From the NCBI GenBank assembly GCA_946623195.1, contig CAMOQW010000086.1, positions 1 to 5,739 of the forward strand: 5,739 bases of DNA. The letters run 5' to 3'. This document shows positions 1-5,739 of this stretch, piece by piece. The stretch's first letter is position 1, and the number at the start of each line of letters is the position of its first letter. The notes under the pieces were generated by a model. That model did not search any database. It was not told the DNA's origin and saw nothing but the letters and a program-made list of their open reading frames with translations. The DNA is from an uncultured Prevotella sp. GTDB lineage: Bacteria; Bacteroidota; Bacteroidia; Bacteroidales; Bacteroidaceae. Both the position numbers and the translations under genes were made by a program.

Positions 1-1022
1 TCAAACGGTGTCACCACCATCGAGTGGACGCCACCCAGTGCTGCCGACATGGCCTCCGTCTGTGAACGGAGCAGGTTGACGTAGGAGTCGAACACGGTCT
101 GGTTGTACGTCGACGTCGATGCATTGATAATCATCTTGCATGAGTCGTCGTTCTTGGGGTCATACTGCTTCACGATCTGAGCCCACAGCAGGCGGGAAGC
201 GCGGAACTTGGCAATCTCCATGAAGTAGTTCTCCGAGATGCCCATGTAGAACTTGATTTTGCTGGCAGCCAGGTCAGCATCGATGCCGGCATCCACCAAC
301 TGCTGCAGATACTCGTTACCCCAGGCCAGCGCATAGCCCATCTCCTGTACGATGTAGGCACCGCTGTTGTTCAGCAGGTCGCTGTGCACCATCACGCAGC
401 GCAGGTTGGGATAGTCTTTCAGTTTCTCCACCAACTGCGGCATGTTGGGCAGCAGCATCGTCGTGTCCTTACCCTTCATCAGCATGCGCTCGATGGGGTC
501 GAAACCCAGACCGCCCACAATTTTCTCCTTGTCGTAGCCCATTTTCTCAAAATAGGCCACCAGCAGGTCGGCCAGCTGCAGGGCATGACGCTGACAGGCC
601 CGATAGCTCACCTCCACGATGTCGAGGCGGATGTCCTTGAGCAGCGTCTCGATGTACTCAGCGCTCAGTTCGGCATGTCCCAGACGGAAGCCGATAGAGT
701 CCACTCCCTTCATCAGGATGTCCAGTGCCTTCTTGTTAGCCTCTGCAGGGTCGTCGACGACGATGTTCTGACGGACATACCATGCGTTAGAGTCCTTCTT
801 GTTGCCACGAACAAACGGGAACTCGCCGGGCAGGGCATCCGGTGTCTTCAGGTTTGCCAGGTCTTCCCGGCGATAGAAAGGCTGCACATTGAAGCCTTCA
901 TTGGTTCTCCATACGAGTCGCTTCTGGAAGTCGGCCCCTTTCAGGTCCACTTCAATCTTGTCCAGCCACTCCTGAGTGGTGGGCGCCTGAAACTCGCTGA
1001 AGAGTTTTTCTTTGTTTGCCAT
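1..1022 (-). CDS. mutA: Methylmalonyl-CoA mutase small (beta) subunit, N-terminal part, cut by the window edge
   Basis: The non-catalytic partner of the heterodimeric, adenosylcobalamin-dependent mutase that interconverts succinyl-CoA and methylmalonyl-CoA in the cytoplasm. The reverse strand reads open from an ATG at 1022 for 340 complete codons to the left edge with no stop or frameshift. The protein starts MANKEKLFSEFQAPTTQEWL. Family-like segments include WYVRQNIVVDDPAEANKKAL (about residues 81-100), then ILMKGVDSIGF, GGLGFDPIERML, a KIKFYMGISENYFMEIAKFR block, and finally RSQTEAMSAALGG followed by VTPF near the edge, all in the TIM-barrel domain. Family members are about 600-700 residues long, so the C-terminal, cobalamin-domain-like half lies outside the window, as presumably does mutB. 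The start is chosen because the frame opens just after an A/T-rich leader and a good promoter lies upstream. It is transcribed divergently from the sodium-pump operon. Family assignment is firm; the small rather than the large subunit is judged from the N-terminal sequence. Confidence 0.93.
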   Translation of the reverse strand, partial: MANKEKLFSEFQAPTTQEWLDKIEVDLKGADFQKRLVWRTNEGFNVQPFYRREDLANLKTPDALPGEFPFVRGNKKDSNAWYVRQNIVVDDPAEANKKALDILMKGVDSIGFRLGHAELSAEYIETLLKDIRLDIVEVSYRACQRHALQLADLLVAYFEKMGYDKEKIVGGLGFDPIERMLMKGKDTTMLLPNMPQLVEKLKDYPNLRCVMVHSDLLNNSGAYIVQEMGYALAWGNEYLQQLVDAGIDADLAASKIKFYMGISENYFMEIAKFRASRLLWAQIVKQYDPKNDDSCKMIINASTSTYNQTVFDSYVNLLRSQTEAMSAALGGVHSMVVTPF

Positions 1023-1080
1023 AAAATTAAAAAAACGTTTGTATTATATATAAGTATGTTTTAAGTCGCTTATCAGCCTA

Positions 1081-1111
1081 CAAAGGTAGCAATTTTTTCC
1101 GAACTGGCGAA
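1081..1111 (-). promoter_or_regulatory. Bacteroidota-type promoter for mutA
   Basis: Read on the minus strand, 1088-1081 is TACCTTTG, a perfect match to the Bacteroidota -7 consensus TAnnTTTG. Nineteen bases upstream lies TTCG (1111-1108), one mismatch from the -33 TTTG element and at the usual spacing. The transcript would start roughly at 1072-1078, giving a leader of about 50-55 nt before the ATG at 1022. The leader is A+T-rich and lacks a Shine-Dalgarno site, as is common in this phylum. Confidence 0.65.
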
Positions 1112-1160
1112 GAATTTAATAAATATTTCATATTCATAAAAAATAATTGCACAAAGTTGC

Positions 1161-1189
1161 TTGAGTTGAGCAATAATTTAGTAATTTTG
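1161..1189 (+). promoter_or_regulatory. Bacteroidota-type promoter for the transporter/decarboxylase operon
   Basis: TAATTTTG at 1182-1189 matches the -7 consensus TAnnTTTG exactly. A TTG at 1161-1163 sits 18 bases upstream as a possible -33 element; an alternative TTG at 1157-1159 would be 22 bases away. Transcription would begin near 1194-1198, leaving a leader of only about 20 nt before the ATG at 1215. The -7 element is clear, the -33 element is weak. Confidence 0.65.
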
Positions 1190-1214
1190 CACACCAAAAA
1201 GAAAAGTACTGTTT

Positions 1215-2906
1215 ATGAATTCGTTTCAATGGTTGACTAATTTATTTACGACGACCGACTCGGTGGCGCATATAGCGCTGTTGTATGCTATTGTCATCGC
1301 CGTAGGCGTCTATCTCGGTAAGATTAAGTTCTTTGGCATCTCCCTGGGTGTCACTTTCGTGCTGTTTGCGGGTATTGTGTCGGGCCATTTCGGATTCACG
1401 GCTCCGCTGCCCATTTTGACCTTCATCCAGGACTTCGGTCTTATCCTCTTCGTCTTCATGATTGGTATGCAGGTGGGACCGGGCTTCTTCGAGAGTTTCG
1501 GCAAGGCCGGCATCAAGCTCAACGGTCTGGCAGCCACAGGCATCCTGCTGAACGTCTTGGTGATGTTCGTCTGCTACTTCGTATTCTTCGACACCAGCGA
1601 CGTCAAGAACCTGCCCATGATGGTCGGAACGCTGTATGGTGCCGTCACCAACACGCCGGGTCTCGGTGCTGCCAATGAGGCCCTGGGCACGGTGTTTGGC
1701 GACTCTGCGCCCCAGATTGCCTCCGCCTACGCCTGTGCCTATCCGCTCGGTGTCCTGGGCATCATCGGCGCTACTATATTAATAAGGTATATATGCAAGG
1801 TCAAGCTGGAACAAGAAGAAGCCCGACTGAAAGCGATGGAAGAGACGGCAGCCAACAAGAAGCCTTACAAGATGCACCTGGAGGTGACCAACAAATACCT
1901 GGAGGGCAAGACGCTGCTGCAGGTTCACGACTTCCTGAACCGCGACTTTGTGGTGTCGCGCATCGTGCACGAAGGCGAGCTGTCCATTCCCAACCGCAAC
2001 ACCGTGTTCCACCTGGGCGACCAGATGCTGATTGTCTGTGCCGAAGCCGACCAGGAAGCCATCATGGCCTTCATCGGTCCGAAGCTGGACATCGACTTCG
2101 AACAGTCTGACCAGCCGCTTGTCTCGAAGCGGATAGTCGTCACCAATCCCAGCATCAACGGCAAGACCCTGGGCGGCATGCACTTCTCCAGCGTCTATGG
2201 TGTCAACGTCACCCGCGTCACCCGTCACGGCATGGACCTCTTCGCATCAGCCAGTCTGCCCCTGCAGGTCGGCGACAGAATCATGGCGGTAGGTCCCGAG
2301 GACGCTGTAGACCGTGTGGCCAACAAGATGGGCAACTCCCTGCGCCGTCTGGATGCCCCCAACATCGCCACCATCTTCGTGGGCATCATCATCGGCATCA
2401 TCTTCGGTTCACTGCCCATCGCCATTCCGGGCATGCCTGTTCCCTTGAAGTTAGGTATTGCCGGAGGCCCGCTGATTATCGCCATCCTGATTGGCCGCTA
2501 TGGCTACAAGATACATCTGGTGACCTACACCACGACATCGGCCAACATGATGCTGCGCGAGATCGGTCTGGTATTGTTCCTGGCTTCGGTGGGCATCAAG
2601 GCCGGCGCCTCGTTCTTCTCGACAGTAGTCGAGGGCGATGGTCTGCTCTATGTGCTGACGGGTTTCTTCATTACGGTAATCCCCATTCTGGTCGTCGGCC
2701 CGATAGCCCGCATCAAGTTCAATTTCAACTACTTCACCATAGCCGGCATGATAGCCGGTACCTATACCGACCCCCCCGCACTGGCCTACGCCAACAGCAT
2801 CTGCTCGAAGGAAGCTCCCGCCGTGGGCTACTCCACGGTCTACCCGCTGTCCATGTTCCTGCGCATCCTCACGGCCCAGCTAGTTGTGCTGTTCTTCTGC
2901 GGATAA
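1215..2906 (+). CDS. AspT/YidE/YbjL-type (AAEx family) membrane transporter with two RCK_C domains
   Basis: A 563-residue inner-membrane protein, a usual length for the aspartate:alanine exchanger (AAEx) family. The order is a hydrophobic N-terminal half (about residues 15-195), two cytoplasmic RCK_C/TrkA-C domains (about 218-289 and 302-373, each opening with a V-TN-GKTL-like strand and containing an LGD or VGD turn), then a hydrophobic C-terminal half (about 383-563). The two membrane halves carry matching copies of the family's duplicated signature: G138[18 protein letters not shown] and G511[17 protein letters not shown]. AspT exchanges aspartate for alanine, and the related SucE1 of Corynebacterium exports succinate. 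Substrate cannot be read from sequence here; the location beside mutA and a methylmalonyl-CoA decarboxylase makes a C4-dicarboxylate plausible (inference). RCK_C domains often bind regulatory ligands. The ATG at 1215 follows the promoter by about 20 nt and starts a typical N-terminus. Likely first gene of a four-gene operon. Oddities: a rare-codon A/T island at residues 187-194 and a C7 run in the second signature. Confidence 0.9.
   Translation: MNSFQWLTNLFTTTDSVAHIALLYAIVIAVGVYLGKIKFFGISLGVTFVLFAGIVSGHFGFTAPLPILTFIQDFGLILFVFMIGMQVGPGFFESFGKAGIKLNGLAATGILLNVLVMFVCYFVFFDTSDVKNLPMMVGTLYGAVTNTPGLGAANEALGTVFGDSAPQIASAYACAYPLGVLGIIGATILIRYICKVKLEQEEARLKAMEETAANKKPYKMHLEVTNKYLEGKTLLQVHDFLNRDFVVSRIVHEGELSIPNRNTVFHLGDQMLIVCAEADQEAIMAFIGPKLDIDFEQSDQPLVSKRIVVTNPSINGKTLGGMHFSSVYGVNVTRVTRHGMDLFASASLPLQVGDRIMAVGPEDAVDRVANKMGNSLRRLDAPNIATIFVGIIIGIIFGSLPIAIPGMPVPLKLGIAGGPLIIAILIGRYGYKIHLVTYTTTSANMMLREIGLVLFLASVGIKAGASFFSTVVEGDGLLYVLTGFFITVIPILVVGPIARIKFNFNYFTIAGMIAGTYTDPPALAYANSICSKEAPAVGYSTVYPLSMFLRILTAQLVVLFFCG
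1773..1796 (+). other. A/T-rich rare-codon island inside the transporter gene
   Basis: Codons 187-194 are ACT ATA TTA ATA AGG TAT ATA TGC, a cluster of A/T-rich codons, several of them (ATA, TTA, AGG) seldom used elsewhere in this otherwise C/G-ending gene. It falls at the end of the N-terminal membrane half, just before the charged linker into the first RCK_C domain. The amino acids (TILIRYIC) fit a membrane helix end, so this is not a frameshift. It could slow translation at a domain boundary or be a leftover of recombination; the sequence cannot tell these apart. Confidence 0.5.
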
Positions 2907-2952
2907 GGGAAAAAAGACTACTATCAAACATAATACACGTAACAAAAATAAA

Positions 2953-3990
2953 ATGAAAAAATTCGGATTACTGTTTGGCGCACTCTTGCTGGCAGGAACT
3001 TCGACGATGCGTGCACAAATGGATGCCAGCATCAAGCTCAACGAAGTGATGACCAGCAACAGCGCCAGCCTGCAGGACGAATACGGACAGCACCCCGCCT
3101 GGGTGGAGATTGAGAACATCTCCCACTCCACCTACAACATTCGCGGGATGTACCTGACCACCGACCGTTCCGTACTCGACCGCAACATGAGCGTGCCCGA
3201 ACGCATCAGCCGCATGAGCATCATCCCCAATGGCGATGAGCGCACCAACCTGAGCGGACGCCAGCACCTGGTACTCTTCCTCGGCAGCAAGCCTAACCTG
3301 GGTTCGCTACACCTCTCTGTCCCCGTGGACGCTACCAAACCCCTGTGGATAGCCCTCTACAACGGCAATGCCACCCAGCTCATTGACTCCATCACCGTTC
3401 CCGTGCTGGCTGCCGACCAGTCGCTGGCCCGCATTGCCAACAATGGCACCCGCGCCGACTGGGAAGTGAAGTCGGCCGACCGGGTGACACCGGGTATTTC
3501 CAACATCACCACCGTCAGCGAGTCGAAAATTGAAAAATTTAAGCGCGAAGACCCCTATGGCTTCGGTATGGCTATCATGGCCATGGGCATCGTCTTCTTC
3601 TGCCTGGCCTTGCTGTGGATTGTGTTTACCCTGTTCGGCCTGCTGATGAACCACATGGAAACCGCCCGGAAGGTAGCCAACAAGCAGCCCATCAAGCCCA
3701 TCACCAAGACGGTGGAGAAGACGGCAGAGATTGGCCACAAGACCGGTGTCATCCTCCAAGAGGGTCTGAAGACGAAGGGTATCGACCGTGAAGTCTACAT
3801 GGCTGTCATCGGTATGGCGCTGAAGCAGTATGAGGATGATGTACACGATGTGGAGTCGGGCGTTATCACCATCAAGTTCCGCGACACGGGCTGGGATGAC
3901 GAGTACCAGCAGATGACCCACTTCCACGAGCCCGTACTGCCCACCACGCACCAGGGCCCGCACATCCCCACCGGACCAGAGCTGAAGTAA
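2953..3990 (+). CDS. oadG: Lamin-tail-domain/OadG fusion: gamma subunit of a Na+-translocating decarboxylase
   Basis: A 345-residue protein. Residues 1-21 are a signal peptide (MKK, hydrophobic core, likely cut after TMRA before Q22). Residues 26 to about 190 begin as a lamin-tail domain: L29-NE-VM-SN, D42, G45, W50-V-E and N55, then RGMYLTTD, matching the usual NEVM..SN...D..G...W.E..N pattern. A membrane segment at about 206-230 (GFGMAIMAMGIVFFCLALLWIVF) is typical of OadG-type gamma subunits. The cytoplasmic tail holds a conserved-looking block, DREVYMAVIGMALKQYEDDVHDVES, at 278-302. Gamma subunits assemble the alpha subunit with the membrane beta subunit. The lamin-tail part should face the periplasm; its role is unknown. 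The frame is open from 2884, but those codons overlap the transporter's end and lack a signal sequence, so the ATG at 2953 is preferred. The gene lies 46 nt after the transporter and 44 nt before the biotin carrier. Confidence 0.85.
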   Translation: MKKFGLLFGALLLAGTSTMRAQMDASIKLNEVMTSNSASLQDEYGQHPAWVEIENISHSTYNIRGMYLTTDRSVLDRNMSVPERISRMSIIPNGDERTNLSGRQHLVLFLGSKPNLGSLHLSVPVDATKPLWIALYNGNATQLIDSITVPVLAADQSLARIANNGTRADWEVKSADRVTPGISNITTVSESKIEKFKREDPYGFGMAIMAMGIVFFCLALLWIVFTLFGLLMNHMETARKVANKQPIKPITKTVEKTAEIGHKTGVILQEGLKTKGIDREVYMAVIGMALKQYEDDVHDVESGVITIKFRDTGWDDEYQQMTHFHEPVLPTTHQGPHIPTGPELK

Positions 3991-4034
3991 AGGAAAAACA
4001 GGTAACAAACAGTAAACTAAGGTAAAGAAACATT

Positions 4035-4496
4035 ATGAGCAACAAGTATCAATATAAAGTACAGGGTGTTGACTACGAAGTAGAAATAGAGGAAGTAGAA
4101 GGCAACATCGCAAAAGTGAACGTCAACGGCATACCCTTCGAAGTAGAACTCCAGCAGCCCATCAATGCTGCCAAGCACCCCACTATGGTCCGACCCAAGG
4201 TGCAGGCTCCCGTCGCTGCTCCCGCCGCCGCTCCGCAAGCACCGTCGCCAGCTCCCGCTGCTGCCCCTGTTGCCGCAGGAGCCGGCAATGCCCTGAAGGC
4301 TCCCCTGCCCGGCACCATCACCACCATCAATGTCAAGGTAGGCGACACCGTAGCCGTCGGCGACGTGGTCGTCGTGCTGGAGGCCATGAAGATGCAGAAC
4401 AACATCGAGGCTGAGAGTGCCGGCACCGTCACCGCCATCAATGTCAATCCTGGCGACTCCGTCATGGAGGGTTCCGTATTAATAATGATTAATTAG
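4035..4496 (+). CDS. mmdC: Biotin carboxyl carrier subunit of the decarboxylase
   Basis: A 153-residue carrier protein that takes CO2 from the carboxyltransferase to the membrane beta subunit on a swinging biotin. Residues 4-39 form a short N-terminal beta-rich segment (YQYKVQGVDYEVEIEEVEG). Residues 58-84 are an Ala/Pro-rich flexible linker. Residues 85-153 are a biotinyl domain, beginning LKAPLPGTI and carrying the biotinylation motif E116-A-M-K119-M, with K119 the predicted modified lysine, then the mirror half SAGTVTAINVNPGDSV. The ATG at 4035 follows a purine-rich leader with a weak TAAGG at 4018-4022, 12 nt upstream. It is 4 nt from the beta subunit gene, so the two are surely co-transcribed. 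The domain architecture also occurs in oxaloacetate and glutaconyl-CoA decarboxylases and carboxylases; the mutA neighbour favours methylmalonyl-CoA decarboxylase. Annotation tools may call it accB-like or a biotin/lipoyl-containing protein. Confidence 0.93.
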   Translation: MSNKYQYKVQGVDYEVEIEEVEGNIAKVNVNGIPFEVELQQPINAAKHPTMVRPKVQAPVAAPAAAPQAPSPAPAAAPVAAGAGNALKAPLPGTITTINVKVGDTVAVGDVVVVLEAMKMQNNIEAESAGTVTAINVNPGDSVMEGSVLIMIN

Positions 4497-4500
4497 TATT

Positions 4501-5652
4501 ATGTGGCAATTTATCGCAGAAAACTTCAATGAGTTCCTGACCTACACGGGCTTTGCCAACGTGACGGTAGGCAACCTCATCATGATCATAGTAGGCGCCT
4601 TCTTCATCTGGCTGGCCATCAAGAAGGACTTTGAGCCGCTGCTGCTCGTGCCCATTGGCTTGGGCATCATCTTGGGCAACATCCCCTTCCGCGCCGATGC
4701 CGGACTGGAGATAGGCCTCTATGAAGACAACTCCGTGCTCAACATTTTCTATCAGGGCGTGCGCCAGGGCTGGTATCCGCCGCTCATCTTCCTGGGCATT
4801 GGAGCCATGACCGACTTCTCGGCCCTGCTGGCCAATCCCAAGCTGATGCTCATCGGTGCTGCCGCCCAGTTTGGCATCTTCGGGGCCTACATGTTTGCCC
4901 TGGCCCTGGGCTTCGAGCCCAACCAGGCTGCCGGAATCGCCATCATCGGTGGTGCCGACGGTCCTACGGCTATCTTCCTGTCATCGAAGCTCTCCCCCAA
5001 CCTGATGGGAGCCATCGCCGTGTGTGCCTATTCCTATATGGCCCTGGTGCCGCTCATCCAGCCCCCGTTGATGCGCCTGCTCACTACTGAGAAGGAGCGC
5101 ACCATCAAGATGAAGCCCGTCCGCCAGGTCTCGCAGACGGAGCGCATCCTGTTCCCCATCGTAGGACTGCTGCTCACGACGTTCATCGTGCCCTCGGGTC
5201 TTCCCCTGCTGGGCATGCTGTTCTTCGGCAACCTGCTGAAGGAGTCAGGCAAGACCACCCGTCTGGCCAAGACCGCCGGAACTGCTCTCAACGACATCGT
5301 GGTGATGCTGCTCGGCCTGACGGTAGGCTGTTCCACACAGGCCTCTGAGTTCCTGACCATCAACACCATCTACATCTTCGCCATCGGTGCCGGAGCCTTC
5401 ATCATCGCCACCATGAGCGGTGTCTTGTTCGTGAAGCTGATGAACGTCTTCCTGCCCAAGGACAAGAAGCTCAACCCGCTCATCGGCAATGCCGGTGTGT
5501 CGGCCGTTCCTATGGCTGCCCGCATCTCCAACAACCTCGGTCTGGAGTACGACCGACACAACTTCCTGCTGATGCACGCCATGGGGCCCAACGTGGCTGG
5601 TGTCATCGGCTCTGCCGTCGCCGCCGGTGCCCTGCTCGGCTTCCTGTCGTAG
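4501..5652 (+). CDS. oadB: Na+-translocating decarboxylase beta subunit (OadB/MmdB/GcdB family)
   Basis: A 383-residue polytopic inner-membrane protein that decarboxylates carboxybiotin and moves Na+ outward, here probably as part of methylmalonyl-CoA decarboxylase (the gene would then be mmdB). The length is normal for the family. The residues known to matter in Klebsiella OadB appear at matching spacing: D153 in GGADGPTAIF (Klebsiella D203), Y179 in AYSYMALVP (Y229), and N325, G329, S334 and R341 in NPLIGNAGVSAVPMAAR (N373, G377, S382, R389). All Na+-site and catalytic residues I can check are therefore intact. The C-terminus, FLLMHAMGPNVAGVIGSAVAAG, is also family-typical. The ATG at 4501 lies 4 nt past the biotin carrier stop with no Shine-Dalgarno site; translation may depend on coupling to the upstream gene through its A/T-rich end. 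It is the last gene before a strong terminator. The precise substrate of the complex is set by the alpha subunit, which is not in the window. Confidence 0.96.
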   Translation: MWQFIAENFNEFLTYTGFANVTVGNLIMIIVGAFFIWLAIKKDFEPLLLVPIGLGIILGNIPFRADAGLEIGLYEDNSVLNIFYQGVRQGWYPPLIFLGIGAMTDFSALLANPKLMLIGAAAQFGIFGAYMFALALGFEPNQAAGIAIIGGADGPTAIFLSSKLSPNLMGAIAVCAYSYMALVPLIQPPLMRLLTTEKERTIKMKPVRQVSQTERILFPIVGLLLTTFIVPSGLPLLGMLFFGNLLKESGKTTRLAKTAGTALNDIVVMLLGLTVGCSTQASEFLTINTIYIFAIGAGAFIIATMSGVLFVKLMNVFLPKDKKLNPLIGNAGVSAVPMAARISNNLGLEYDRHNFLLMHAMGPNVAGVIGSAVAAGALLGFLS

Positions 5653-5685
5653 GGGGTGTTATTGTTCGGATTGAGATATAAAAAA

Positions 5686-5722
5686 AAGAACGTGACAAGA
5701 AACAGATACTTGTCACGTTCTT
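5686..5722 (+). terminator. Strong intrinsic terminator after the beta subunit gene, possibly bidirectional
   Basis: A perfect 14-bp inverted repeat, AAGAACGTGACAAG (5686-5699) and CTTGTCACGTTCTT (5709-5722), with a 9-nt loop, begins 33 nt past the stop codon. It is followed by a T-rich stretch (TTATTTATGATTT), and its left arm is preceded by a run of A, so read from the other strand it would also have a U-tract. It should end the four-gene transcript and could also stop any transcript entering from the right. Confidence 0.9.
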
Positions 5723-5739
5723 ATTTATGATTTCATTAG

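Larger units (their letters stand above)
1023..1214. promoter_or_regulatory. Divergent A+T-rich intergenic region between mutA and the transporter operon
   Basis: This 192-bp gap holds no ORF and is far richer in A+T than the flanking genes. It contains a promoter for each direction (separate entries). Between the two presumed -33 elements lie about 50 bp of very A+T-rich DNA with a direct tandem hexamer, TTCATA twice at 1127-1138, and a short imperfect dyad, TTGCT-7 nt-AGCAA, at 1157-1173 that overlaps the presumed -33 region of the rightward promoter. A shared regulator could bind here, but no known operator is recognised. There is no tRNA-like fold or other RNA gene that I can see. Confidence 0.75.

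Noticed and set aside
384..1064. A 226-codon open frame on the plus strand
   Set aside because: It lies antisense to mutA, whose reading frame is intact and matches a known family throughout; the protein is His/Gln/Leu-rich and resembles nothing, as expected for a mirror frame of G+C-rich codons.
1062..1072. Small hairpin TAAG-TCG-CTTA in the mutA leader as a riboswitch or attenuator
   Set aside because: Only four base pairs with no supporting structure. The leader is too short (about 50 nt) for a cobalamin riboswitch, and no B12-box is seen.
1779..2228. A 149-codon open frame on the minus strand, and overlapping plus-strand frames near it
   Set aside because: They overlap the well-supported RCK_C part of the transporter and show no family features.
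2884..2952. Longer start for the gamma subunit at 2884
   Set aside because: It overlaps the transporter's last codons and would put 23 polar residues before a clear signal peptide; the ATG at 2953 gives a normal secreted N-terminus.
3307..4008. A 233-codon open frame on the minus strand
   Set aside because: It is antisense to the gamma subunit gene, has no leader or promoter motif, and its composition is typical of a shadow frame.

Overview
The window looks like chromosomal DNA from a Bacteroidota species, probably order Bacteroidales (Prevotella/Bacteroides-like). The evidence is a perfect TAnnTTTG promoter -7 element on each side of the divergent intergenic region, A/T-rich leaders without convincing Shine-Dalgarno sites, and a set of genes typical of the succinate-to-propionate branch in these anaerobes. 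The genus is an inference. Codon use is fairly G+C-rich, while the gaps between genes are strongly A+T-rich.

Layout: (1) positions 1-1022, minus strand, hold the N-terminal 340 codons of methylmalonyl-CoA mutase small subunit (mutA), running off the left edge. (2) Positions 1023-1214 are a divergent regulatory region with one recognisable promoter on each strand. (3) Positions 1215-5652, plus strand, carry four genes in a row: an AspT/YidE/YbjL-type (AAEx) membrane transporter with two RCK_C domains; a secreted-then-membrane-anchored lamin-tail-domain/OadG fusion (Na+-pump decarboxylase gamma subunit); a biotin carrier protein; and the beta subunit of a Na+-translocating decarboxylase. The gaps are 46, 44 and 4 nt, and I see no promoter motif in them, so this is probably one operon. 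(4) Positions 5686-5722 form a strong 14-bp hairpin terminator.

How the genes fit together: methylmalonyl-CoA mutase rearranges succinyl-CoA to methylmalonyl-CoA. A biotin-dependent decarboxylase then removes CO2 to give propionyl-CoA and pumps Na+ out of the cell. The biotin carrier, gamma and beta subunits of such an enzyme are here. The carboxyltransferase (alpha) subunit and the methylmalonyl-CoA epimerase are not in the window. The transporter's position at the head of the operon suggests it handles a pathway dicarboxylate such as succinate or aspartate. That is an inference, not something the sequence shows.

None of the gene families is new. The least ordinary points are the transporter as lead gene of a sodium-pump operon that lacks its alpha subunit, the lamin-tail domain fused to the gamma subunit, and a local cluster of rare A/T-rich codons inside the transporter gene.
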